NCBI RefSeq assembly: GCF_030159095.1 | Contig: NZ_BRXS01000002.1 | Location: 496,001 to 560,000 of the forward strand | Direction: 5' to 3' | DNA length: 64,000 nt | Source: Roseisolibacter agri | GTDB taxonomy: Bacteria; Gemmatimonadota; Gemmatimonadetes; Gemmatimonadales; Gemmatimonadaceae | Shown here: positions 9,085 through 15,467 of the stretch, piece after piece | How the letters are laid out: each line of letters opens with the position of its first letter | Position numbering within the stretch: the stretch's first letter is position 1 | The notes under the pieces: model-generated | What the model was told of the DNA's origin: nothing | What the model saw: only the letters and a program-made list of their open reading frames with translations | The model's database searches: none | Program-made: the position numbers and the translations under genes

Positions 9085-9291
9085 ATGGTGCGCCCTCCGC
9101 AGTGGGAGTACACGACCGCGCTGATCGACGTCTCCGGCTGGGTGCGGGCCAAGGTGGACCCCGAGGCGACGAGCGCCGAGCTGAATCGCTACGGCGCCGA
9201 GGGGTGGGAGCTGGTGAGCGCGTTCGACGTCAACGAGGGGCACGGGCGCACGTCGAAGATCGTCGCGCTCTTCAAGCGCCCGCGGCCCTGA
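9085..9291 (+). CDS. DUF4177 small protein
   Basis: A 68-residue protein from the ATG at 9085 (MVRPPQWEYTT). The pattern WEYTTALIDVSG followed by LNRYGAEGWELVSAFDV is the recognisable core of DUF4177, a family of small proteins of unknown function. A longer open frame to 8923 exists, but its extension has no family resemblance and runs through the attC-like remnants, so I prefer the short form. It stands alone within the row of small unrelated genes. Confidence 0.75.
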   Translation: MVRPPQWEYTTALIDVSGWVRAKVDPEATSAELNRYGAEGWELVSAFDVNEGHGRTSKIVALFKRPRP

Positions 9292-9304
9292 GGCGGGCCG
9301 CTCG

Positions 9305-9808
9305 CTGCCCGTCGCTCCCACGCAGGCACGGCATCGCCGTCGACCGTCGCCCTCCACGCCGCTGCTCGGGCTCCTGCTGGCCATCGCCTGTCACGACGAG
9401 GTGCCCGCCGCGCGTCCGCCGGCCACTGGCTCCGACACGGCGCAGCGTGTCTCTGCGAGCGAGCGTCCCGCGCCGCTGCCGTGGGACCCGGCGGCGCGTC
9501 CCGACGTGATCGTCTTCGTCAAGCACACGCCGGGATCCCTCGTGCTGACGATCACGCTGGCTCCCGCCGACTCGGCGCAGGTCGCGGCCTTCCGGCAGCG
9601 CGCGCGCGGCGCGATCGGCGGAGTGCCGGGGGCGCGGATCCTTGGTCCGTACGGCTGGCCACGATCCGGCACGCGCGGCGAGACGCTCCTCGAAGTGGAG
9701 CTCGTGAGCGAACGCATCGCACGGGACAGCGCGCGGGTCGCGCGATGGCTCGCGGCGGATCCGCTGGTGCGCCGCGTGGAGACCGACCGGGCCCCATCCG
9801 CGCGCTGA
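9305..9808 (+). CDS. Hypothetical lipoprotein, start codon unclear
   Basis: From the first recognisable start (GTG at 9401) the product is 135 residues. In the same frame immediately upstream, a lipoprotein signal is encoded: a basic stretch RHRRR, a hydrophobic run, then LLAIAC with the lipobox Cys at 9389-9391. No ATG, GTG or TTG exists in frame between the DUF4177 stop and 9401; CTG at 9305 is the only near-start, so I set the 5' end there tentatively. The mature protein contains IVFVKHTPGSLVLTITLAP and looks like a small alpha/beta domain. I do not recognise it. Either a rare start or a sequencing error or frameshift explains the missing start. Confidence 0.5.
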   Translation: MPVAPTQARHRRRPSPSTPLLGLLLAIACHDEVPAARPPATGSDTAQRVSASERPAPLPWDPAARPDVIVFVKHTPGSLVLTITLAPADSAQVAAFRQRARGAIGGVPGARILGPYGWPRSGTRGETLLEVELVSERIARDSARVARWLAADPLVRRVETDRAPSAR

Positions 9809-9882
9809 GCGACGCGGAGCGCATGGTGCGCGCGCGGACCGCGTCGCACGATCGCGCCCCACGCAACCGACGACTCGACGCC

Positions 9883-10506
9883 ATGCAGCCGCATCCAGAC
9901 CTGCCGGACGGGTGGGAGGACCACGAGTGGATCGAGGCCGTGAGCGAGGGCGGCCCGCCCGCGTTCCACGTCCGCGACCAGGACGCGCGCATTCGTGCGC
10001 TGCCACCGTGCGAGATCGCGCCCGCCGAGCGACCCGCGCTCGTGCCCGTGCGCCTGGAGACCTATCCCGCCACCATCTGGCTTCCCGCCGCCGCGCGACC
10101 CGAGGCCGACACCGAGGACGATGGCGGGTCGGACGCGGCGAACGGCGACACGCGCGCCTACGCGGAGGTCGAGTCCTGGGAGTGGCCGGACGGCGGGTCG
10201 CTGCTGGTGTGGATCTCCGGGTCGCCCGAGCTCCCCGGTCTCCACGCGCTTCCGGGCTACCGTCCGGAGGACCGCTGCGCCGACATCGGCGGGCGCCCGG
10301 TGTGCGTCCGGCGCTATGGGCGGCCCTCCGCCTCGGGGCGGGCCGACCACTACGCCGTGGTGGACGGACACGTCGACGAGCTGCATACGCTCTACGCCCG
10401 CGTGCTTGCCGCGACGGCGGAGGCGCGGGACGCGATGCTCGCGGTACTGCTCACGCTCACCCCGGACGCGTCGGCGACGGGCGACCCGTCTGGGGAGAGG
10501 GCATGA
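9883..10506 (+). CDS. Hypothetical soluble protein
   Basis: A 207-residue protein from the ATG at 9883 (MQPHPDLPDGWEDHEW). There is no signal peptide or membrane segment. It contains a Trp/Gly-rich beta segment (ESWEWPDGGSLLVWISGSPE) and two cysteines near CADIGGRPVC. I do not recognise the family. Its stop codon TGA at 10504-10506 is itself the first part of the repeated box TGACNNNNCGTTGCAGCTG, which also follows the Cdd1-type gene and the PH-domain gene. That placement directly at a stop is what one expects for the attC of a cassette. Confidence 0.6.
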   Translation: MQPHPDLPDGWEDHEWIEAVSEGGPPAFHVRDQDARIRALPPCEIAPAERPALVPVRLETYPATIWLPAAARPEADTEDDGGSDAANGDTRAYAEVESWEWPDGGSLLVWISGSPELPGLHALPGYRPEDRCADIGGRPVCVRRYGRPSASGRADHYAVVDGHVDELHTLYARVLAATAEARDAMLAVLLTLTPDASATGDPSGERA

Positions 10507-10522
10507 CGGGTCGTTGCAGCTG
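10504..10522 (+). repeat. attC-like left half (R''/L'' boxes), second copy
   Basis: The sequence is TGAC, then GGGT, then CGTTGCAGCTG, the same box pair as at 8035-8053 and 11237-11255. Seven bases after it the truncated VWA repeat (10530) begins, so no matching right half is visible; the site may have been interrupted there. Confidence 0.55.
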
Positions 10523-10529
10523 ACCAGAT

Positions 10530-10728
10530 CCCGAGCTGATGGCGGCCACGCTGGAGCGGCGCGACGTGAGCGCGTGGGCGGCGGAGCGGGAGTTGGTGGT
10601 GGCGCGGGCGGAGGCGTAGGCGGCCGGGGGCCGTCCGGTCTGGTCGACGTGCTGTGGTCGGCGCATGTTGGCCTGCGAGGCGGCGCGGCAGGCAATCGCG
10701 GCTCGCCGTACGACCGGCGTCAGACGCC
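10530..10728 (+). pseudogene. Truncated 3' fragment of the VWA gene plus spacer (197-bp repeat, copy B)
   Basis: This is a second copy of the last 90 coding bases of the VWA gene (in-frame stop TAG at 10617-10619) and its downstream spacer, at roughly 85% identity by eye with 7490-7686. There is no upstream part of the gene and no start, so it is a remnant. The spacer again holds TGGTCG (10641-10646), 17 bases and CATGTT (10664-10669), which may serve as promoter for the next gene. It ends in the palindrome GGCGTCAGACGCC at 10716-10728, which resembles an attC R' box. Confidence 0.8.
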
Positions 10729-10753
10729 AACCCCCATCCCGGACGTGCGCCCC

Positions 10754-11239
10754 ATGACCGAGACCTTCCCGATCGTCCCCGGCCAGCTCCGGCTGCTCTG
10801 GATCGCGGTGCCGCTCGTCCTCGTCGTGCTCGGCGCCGCCGGCGCGCTCGCCTACACGCTGTCGGCGGCCCGCACTGCGCGGTTCGAGGTGTCGGCGCAC
10901 GGCCTGCGCCTCCGGGGCGATTTCTACGCGCGCACCATTCCCGCCGCCGCGCTGCAGCCGGACGCAGCTCGCGCGGTCGACCTGCGGACCGAGCAGGCGC
11001 TCCAGCCGGTGGCGCGCACGGGCGGCACGGCGGTCCCCGGCTATCGGGCGGGCTGGTTCCGGCTGCGGGATGGGGAGCGCGCGCTGCTCTATGTGACCGA
11101 TCCGAGTCGCGTCGCGTACGTGCCCACGCGGGCGGGCTACAGTGTGCTGGTCAGCGTCGCCGATCCGGCCGCCTTCATCGATAGCCTGCGCCGGCTCACG
11201 GCGGGCGCGCCCGCGCCGACCGGTGCGCCCGGCGTCTGA
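10754..11239 (+). CDS. Membrane-anchored bacterial PH-domain-like protein
   Basis: A 161-residue protein from the ATG at 10754. One transmembrane helix lies near residues 14-38 (LLWIAVPLVLVVLGAAGALAYTL). The C-terminal part, with FEVSAHGLRLRGDFYARTIP, LRDGERALLYVTDPSRVAYVPT and YSVLVSVADPAAFIDSLRRL, matches the beta-rich bacterial PH-like fold often found in small membrane proteins of unknown function. Its TGA (11237-11239) begins the third copy of the attC-like left box. It is the last small gene of the cassette-like run and converges on the response regulator gene. Confidence 0.65.
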   Translation: MTETFPIVPGQLRLLWIAVPLVLVVLGAAGALAYTLSAARTARFEVSAHGLRLRGDFYARTIPAAALQPDAARAVDLRTEQALQPVARTGGTAVPGYRAGWFRLRDGERALLYVTDPSRVAYVPTRAGYSVLVSVADPAAFIDSLRRLTAGAPAPTGAPGV

Positions 11240-11336
11240 CGCGGCGTTGCAGCTGACGTACGGACGCACCAGGAAGCCGACGCCCACGCGCTGCGGCGAC
11301 GCTCGCCGGGGCGTCGGCCGTCGGACCGATCAGACG
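11233..11336. repeat. attC-like left half with inner hairpin between convergent genes
   Basis: The left boxes TGAC-GCGG-CGTTGCAGCTG lie at 11237-11255. An outer inverted pair CGTCTGA (11233-11239) and TCAGACG (11330-11336) encloses a perfect 10-bp hairpin, GCCGACGCCC (11276-11285) and GGGCGTCGGC (11309-11318). It may be a degenerate attC or simply a bidirectional transcription terminator, since two genes end here. The inner arms do not reproduce the L' box seen at 8133-8146. Confidence 0.5.
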
Positions 11337-12064
11337 GGCGGAGCGCCCGGCGCACCGCCCCTGCCCGCCGCGACCATCGCGACCGCCTCGCCCAGCGCGC
11401 GCGCCACCTGCCACCGCGACTCGACCTTCAACCGCGCCAGGATCTGCTCGGCGTGATTGCGGACGGTGAACCGGCTGATGCCCAGCTGCCCCGCGATCTC
11501 CGGATTCGAGCGCCCCTCGGCGATCAGCAGCGCGATCTCCGCCTGTCGCAGCGTCAGCCCACAGGCGCCGGTGATCTGCAGGGCGGTGAACGGCGACGCG
11601 TCCGGCACCGGTGCCGCCGCGACCGGCGCGGCCTGCTGGATCGACGCCGCGGCCCGCTCCCGCACGACGCGCCGCCCCATCGCGTCCACCCGCGCCATCA
11701 GCTCCAGCGTGCGGAACGGCTTCGTGACGTAGTCGTCCGCGCCCAGCCGGAACCCCTCGACCTTGTCCGAGTCGGAGTCGCGCGCGGACAGGATGAGCAC
11801 GGGACACCAGTGCCCCTCGGCCCGCAGGCGTGACAGCAGCGCGAGCCCGTCGAGCCCGGGGATGCCGAGGTCGAGCACCATGAGGTCGGGCGGATCGGCG
11901 CGCACCATCGCCAGCGCCTGACGCCCGTCGCTCGCGACCGTCGCCTGGTAGCCCTCGCTGCGGAGGTTCGCGCGGAGCGCGTCGGCGAGGTCCTCATGGT
12001 CCTCGACGATCAGGATGCGCAGGCTCGGGCTCACGTCGTCGACGGCGTTCGGGATGCTGAACAT
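11330..12064 (-). CDS. Two-component response regulator, REC plus LuxR-type HTH
   Basis: A 244-residue protein. The receiver domain spans about 15-130, with acidic pair E21/D22, phospho-acceptor D65 in LMVLDLGIPG and the conserved Lys115 in DYVTKPFRT. A linker follows, then a LuxR/NarL-type helix-turn-helix at about 170-225 (LTLRQAEIALLIAEGRSNPEIAGQLGIS). It is divergently transcribed from the sensor kinase at 12244, and the 180-bp space between them holds two copies of the candidate operator ATGGGT-N5-ACCCAT. A third copy precedes the secreted-protein gene at 14185. I infer that this regulator controls itself, the kinase and those secreted proteins. Confidence 0.92.
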   Translation of the reverse strand: MFSIPNAVDDVSPSLRILIVEDHEDLADALRANLRSEGYQATVASDGRQALAMVRADPPDLMVLDLGIPGLDGLALLSRLRAEGHWCPVLILSARDSDSDKVEGFRLGADDYVTKPFRTLELMARVDAMGRRVVRERAAASIQQAAPVAAAPVPDASPFTALQITGACGLTLRQAEIALLIAEGRSNPEIAGQLGISRFTVRNHAEQILARLKVESRWQVARALGEAVAMVAAGRGGAPGAPPV

Positions 12065-12116
12065 GCTGGACGGGGCAGGGGCCCGCGACGCGATCTGGCC
12101 GGAGCGCGACGCGAGG

Positions 12117-12133
12117 ATGGGTCACTGCCCCAT
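12117..12133. promoter_or_regulatory. Candidate response-regulator operator, site 1
   Basis: ATGGGTCACTGCCCCAT, an imperfect inverted repeat with 6-bp arms and a 5-bp spacer. It lies 53-69 bp upstream of the response regulator start and exactly 42 bp (about four helical turns) from site 2. Confidence 0.55.
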
Positions 12134-12158
12134 GTTGCCGCCCGCCCGCTGGAGCGCC

Positions 12159-12175
12159 ATGGGTGCCTGACCCAT
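12159..12175. promoter_or_regulatory. Candidate response-regulator operator, site 2
   Basis: ATGGGTGCCTGACCCAT has perfect arms (ATGGGT and ACCCAT) around GCCTG. It lies upstream of a possible -10 box CATCTT near 12196 that would serve the sensor kinase gene. Confidence 0.55.
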
Positions 12176-12243
12176 GGGACACGCGCCGCCCGGGGTGCAT
12201 CTTGGGGCACCTTCGACCGGGAAACTCGTTGCGCCTCGATCCG

Positions 12244-14067
12244 ATGCGACAGACACTGCGGTCCGCCCTCGCGCGTCGCGGCCGCGAGACGGTCGCCTGG
12301 CTCGCCATCGGTGGCACGCTGGCGGTGATGCTGTTCACCGCGCACCAGGTGCGTCAGGGCTGGGCGCAGCGGCGAGTCGCCGCGGAGCAGGCCGTCCGCG
12401 ACCAGCTGACGACCACCGCGGTGCTCATCGGCACCGAGGCGGCGAAGATGAGCGCGCTCGAGCTGCGGTCGCTCCTCTGGCCCGTGCTCGGCACGAACGG
12501 ATCGCCGAACCGGCGTCCGCTCACGCTCGACGCCTTCGCCCGCGCCGGCGCGGGGCAGGTCGCCGCCATGAGCGACGATCGCGGCGCCGCGCGGCCGGGC
12601 TACTTCCGCCTCGCGCGCCGCCGCCGCGGCGAGTGGACGGCCGAGCTGCGCGGCGCGCTCGCCACCGACTCCGCGTACGGGCGCGCGGTGCTCGACGAGG
12701 TCCGGCGCTGGACCGGACGCGTCGACGTCGACCGGCCCGGGCTGCGCATCGGCATCCTCCACCCGAACGTGCAGGGCGTGCCCGTCGTCGTCGGCATGGC
12801 GCCGGAGCGCGGCGCCGACGGGCGCGCCGTCGCGCTGTTCGGCGTCGCGTACGCGCGCAGCGCGGCGCTCCGCACGCACGTCGGGCACGTGCTGCACGGC
12901 GTGTCGCTGCTGCCGGCGCCCGCGCGCGAGCGGAGCGACGGCGTGACGCACGACCGCGCTCGCGTGGACAACGCCGCACTCGCCGTGCGGCTGCGTTACG
13001 CGACGGGGTTGCGGGACGCGGTCTCCGCCGCCGCGGCGGACGACGCGGTCTGGCGCTCGGGGTTCGTCGCCACGCGCGCCATCGAGGGCCCCGACGGCGG
13101 GTTCACGGTGGAGGTGGCGGTGCCGGCGCACGTCGGCCGGCGCTACGTCGCGGCCGCGATGCCCTCGGCCAGCGAGCGGCTGATGCTCGGCGGCGTGCTG
13201 CTCCTCGGCCTCGGGTTCGCCGTGGCGGCGGCGCTCGGGCTGCGGCGCCAGTACAGGCTCGCCGAGGCGCGCCGGACGTTCGTCGCGGCGGTGTCGCACG
13301 AGCTGCGCACGCCGCTCGCGCACGTGAACGCACTGAGCGAGACGCTGCTGCTCGGGCGCGCGGAGTCGCCGGAGCAGGCGCAGCGCTGGCTGCGCGCGAT
13401 CCACCGCGAGGGCCGGCGCCTCAGCGTGCTCACGGAGAACGTGCTGCTGCACGCGCGCGGCGAGCGGCGTGGCATCCGCGCGGCCCCGCAGTGGACGGAC
13501 CTCGGCGCGGTCGTGCACGACGCGGTCAGCCTCGTCGAGGCACAGGCGCAGGCACGCGCGGCGCGCATTGTCGTCGTCGGGACGGCGGTGGACGGCACGA
13601 CGGGCAGCGCGCGCGGCTGGGTCGACGCGGCCGCCGTGCGGCAGATCGTCATCAACTTCATCGAGAACGCGTTGAAGTTCGGCCCCGACGGCCAGACGGT
13701 GACGGTCACCGTCGACGTGGAGCACGCGCCGGCCGCCGATGGTGGCGGGAGCCTGCTGCGCCTGAGCGTCGACGACGAGGGGCCGGGTGTCCCACCCGCC
13801 GATCGCGACCGGATCTGGCAGCCGTTCGTGCGACTCGCGGAAGGTGGGAGCGCGCCGGCCGGCACGGGGTTGGGGCTGAGCGTCGTGCGGCAGCTGGTCG
13901 CGGAGCACGGCGGACGCTGGTCGGTGTGCGACGTGCCGGGGCGCGGCGCGCGATTCCGCGTCGAGCTGCCGCTCGCGGCGCCCGCGCCCATCGTCGCGGA
14001 GCGCGTGGACGAGCCCGCGACGTCGCCGGCCGCGCCGCGACGCACGATCGCGGCGACCGGGCGTTGA
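12244..14067 (+). CDS. Sensor histidine kinase with large extracytoplasmic domain
   Basis: A 607-residue membrane sensor. I chose ATG 12244 (MRQTLRSALARRG), which puts the first transmembrane helix at about 17-35; the longer frame from 12163 would overlap operator site 2. A roughly 275-residue extracytoplasmic domain follows, then the second helix near 311-332 (LMLGGVLLLGLGFAVAAALGL). The kinase core is complete: SHELRTPL with phospho-acceptor His352, N-box NFIENALKFG near 470-479, and the G-boxes DDEGPGVP and GTGLGLS. It pairs with the divergent response regulator. The sensor domain has no motif I can assign to a ligand. Confidence 0.92.
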   Translation: MRQTLRSALARRGRETVAWLAIGGTLAVMLFTAHQVRQGWAQRRVAAEQAVRDQLTTTAVLIGTEAAKMSALELRSLLWPVLGTNGSPNRRPLTLDAFARAGAGQVAAMSDDRGAARPGYFRLARRRRGEWTAELRGALATDSAYGRAVLDEVRRWTGRVDVDRPGLRIGILHPNVQGVPVVVGMAPERGADGRAVALFGVAYARSAALRTHVGHVLHGVSLLPAPARERSDGVTHDRARVDNAALAVRLRYATGLRDAVSAAAADDAVWRSGFVATRAIEGPDGGFTVEVAVPAHVGRRYVAAAMPSASERLMLGGVLLLGLGFAVAAALGLRRQYRLAEARRTFVAAVSHELRTPLAHVNALSETLLLGRAESPEQAQRWLRAIHREGRRLSVLTENVLLHARGERRGIRAAPQWTDLGAVVHDAVSLVEAQAQARAARIVVVGTAVDGTTGSARGWVDAAAVRQIVINFIENALKFGPDGQTVTVTVDVEHAPAADGGGSLLRLSVDDEGPGVPPADRDRIWQPFVRLAEGGSAPAGTGLGLSVVRQLVAEHGGRWSVCDVPGRGARFRVELPLAAPAPIVAERVDEPATSPAAPRRTIAATGR

Positions 14068-14113
14068 GCGCGCGCTGCGCGCTCGCTGCGCGTTCGCCGA
14101 GCGCACGGGGATG

Positions 14114-14130
14114 ATGGGTCACTGCACCAT
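14114..14130. promoter_or_regulatory. Candidate response-regulator operator, site 3
   Basis: ATGGGTCACTGCACCAT matches site 1 at 16 of 17 positions. It lies 55-71 bp upstream of the secreted-protein gene at 14185, and a TAGGGT -10-like box follows at 14152-14157. Confidence 0.55.
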
Positions 14131-14184
14131 GCTCGCGGTGGCGCGCGGGCGTAGGGTGTGGCTCCCACAACCCTGGTGCGTGCC

Positions 14185-14667
14185 ATGTCGCGGTCCCGCC
14201 GTCTTCTCGCGTCCGTCCCACTCCTCGCGCTAGCCACGTCGGCGGCTGCGGCGCAGGGCCGCGCGGCGTCCGACACGCCGCTGCACGTGCCCGCGAGCGA
14301 GTTCGCGTTCGTCGCGTCGGGCGGCGGGCCACCGCCCACGAAGCCGCTCGCCGTGCACAACGGCGGCACTGCGCGGCTCACCGACGTGCGGCTGACGCGC
14401 CTCGCGTACGCGGACTCGGCGCGCGGCTCCGCGTGGCTGGTCGCGCTGCCGCGTCAGACCGCCGTCGCGCCCAACGAGCTGGCGACCGTCGGCACGCTGT
14501 GCGTCGATGCGGCGGGGCTGCCGGCGGGGACCTACCGCGCGACCGCCGCCGTCGGCGCGCGCGAGGTCGCGGAGCCGGTCCCGATCACGATCACGCTCGT
14601 CGTGACGGACGCCGCCGCTCGCGCGCGCCGCGCGGCCACACGCTGCGCCGGCGCCACCACGAAGTAG
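14185..14667 (+). CDS. Hypothetical secreted protein
   Basis: A 160-residue protein. ATG 14185 gives a clean signal peptide (MSRSRRLLASVPLLALATSAAAAQ), cut after about residue 24; a GTG at 14158 would place extra residues in front of it. The mature part alternates strands (KPLAVHNGGTARLTDVRLTRL, LPAGTYRATAAVG, VPITITLVV) and looks like an immunoglobulin-type beta sandwich. I recognise no family. It lies directly after the two-component system and has a copy of its candidate operator upstream, so it is probably a target of that system, perhaps together with the lipoprotein gene 65 bp downstream. Confidence 0.7.
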   Translation: MSRSRRLLASVPLLALATSAAAAQGRAASDTPLHVPASEFAFVASGGGPPPTKPLAVHNGGTARLTDVRLTRLAYADSARGSAWLVALPRQTAVAPNELATVGTLCVDAAGLPAGTYRATAAVGAREVAEPVPITITLVVTDAAARARRAATRCAGATTK

Positions 14668-14732
14668 CCCGCGCACGGGGAAGTCCATCCGGCACGTCCA
14701 CGCGCTTCGCCCACACGCAACGGAGACCGATC

Positions 14733-15407
14733 ATGTCGAAGAGATCGCTCGCGAGCCTCCTGGTCCTCGGCACCGCGCTGGCGGCGTGCGCCGACGGCAC
14801 CACCAGCCGCACGCTGACCGCCCCGGACGCGAGGCGGGAGATCAGCGAGGCACCGGCCGACCTCCGCGGCTCGGCCGCAGTGGATGGACCGGCCGACGTC
14901 GTCCTCGCACGCGAGGCCGCCTCCACGCAGATGGCCGCGTCCGCGCAGGCCGCGAGCGGCGGTCGTGCCTCCGGCCACGTCGAGCTCACGCTCGGCTTCG
15001 GGTTCTTCACCAACATCGTGAGCGAGCAGTACTCCTTCGTGGCGCTGCGGACGGACCCGCTCACGCCCTACGCGGCGAAGGGGCAGTACGACATGACGCT
15101 GACGACCGCGACCGGCGTCGTGCAGGAGTTCCACGGCGTCGTGGTCTGCATGGGCACCACCGGCAACACGACGCGCGTCGTCGGCCAGCTCACGTCGGTC
15201 GTCGTCAATGGCATCCCGCGCGCGATCAATCCGGCGCAGTCGCACAACATCTGGAACGTGACGGACAACGGCGAGGGCCAGGGGACGGCGGACACGGCGT
15301 CGCCGATGATCTTCTTCCCCGCGGCGATCGCGCCGCGGCACTGCGCCAACGACTTCATCCCGCCGCAGTTCGCCATCCAGGCCGGCAACGTGCAGGTCAG
15401 CCCCTGA
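14733..15407 (+). CDS. Hypothetical lipoprotein
   Basis: A 224-residue protein from ATG 14733. It has a lipoprotein signal peptide with lipobox LAAC (Cys19). Residues 24-85 are Ala/Ser-rich and probably unstructured. The C-terminal 140 residues are predicted beta-rich, with Cys near VVCMGTTGNTTRVVGQL and near RHCANDF that could form a disulfide. I do not recognise the family. It lies 65 bp after the secreted-protein gene and may share its transcript. Confidence 0.7.
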   Translation: MSKRSLASLLVLGTALAACADGTTSRTLTAPDARREISEAPADLRGSAAVDGPADVVLAREAASTQMAASAQAASGGRASGHVELTLGFGFFTNIVSEQYSFVALRTDPLTPYAAKGQYDMTLTTATGVVQEFHGVVVCMGTTGNTTRVVGQLTSVVVNGIPRAINPAQSHNIWNVTDNGEGQGTADTASPMIFFPAAIAPRHCANDFIPPQFAIQAGNVQVSP

Positions 15408-15467
15408 GCGCGTGGGGGCTGACGGTCCGCGTGGCGGCGGCTCCCTGCGCCGCCACGCGACCGACGT

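Noticed and set aside
7579-11336. An integrase gene for the cassette-like region
   Set aside because: I looked for a tyrosine recombinase (RxxR...Y pattern) on both strands in and near the region and found none, so I call only attC-like sites, not a complete integron.
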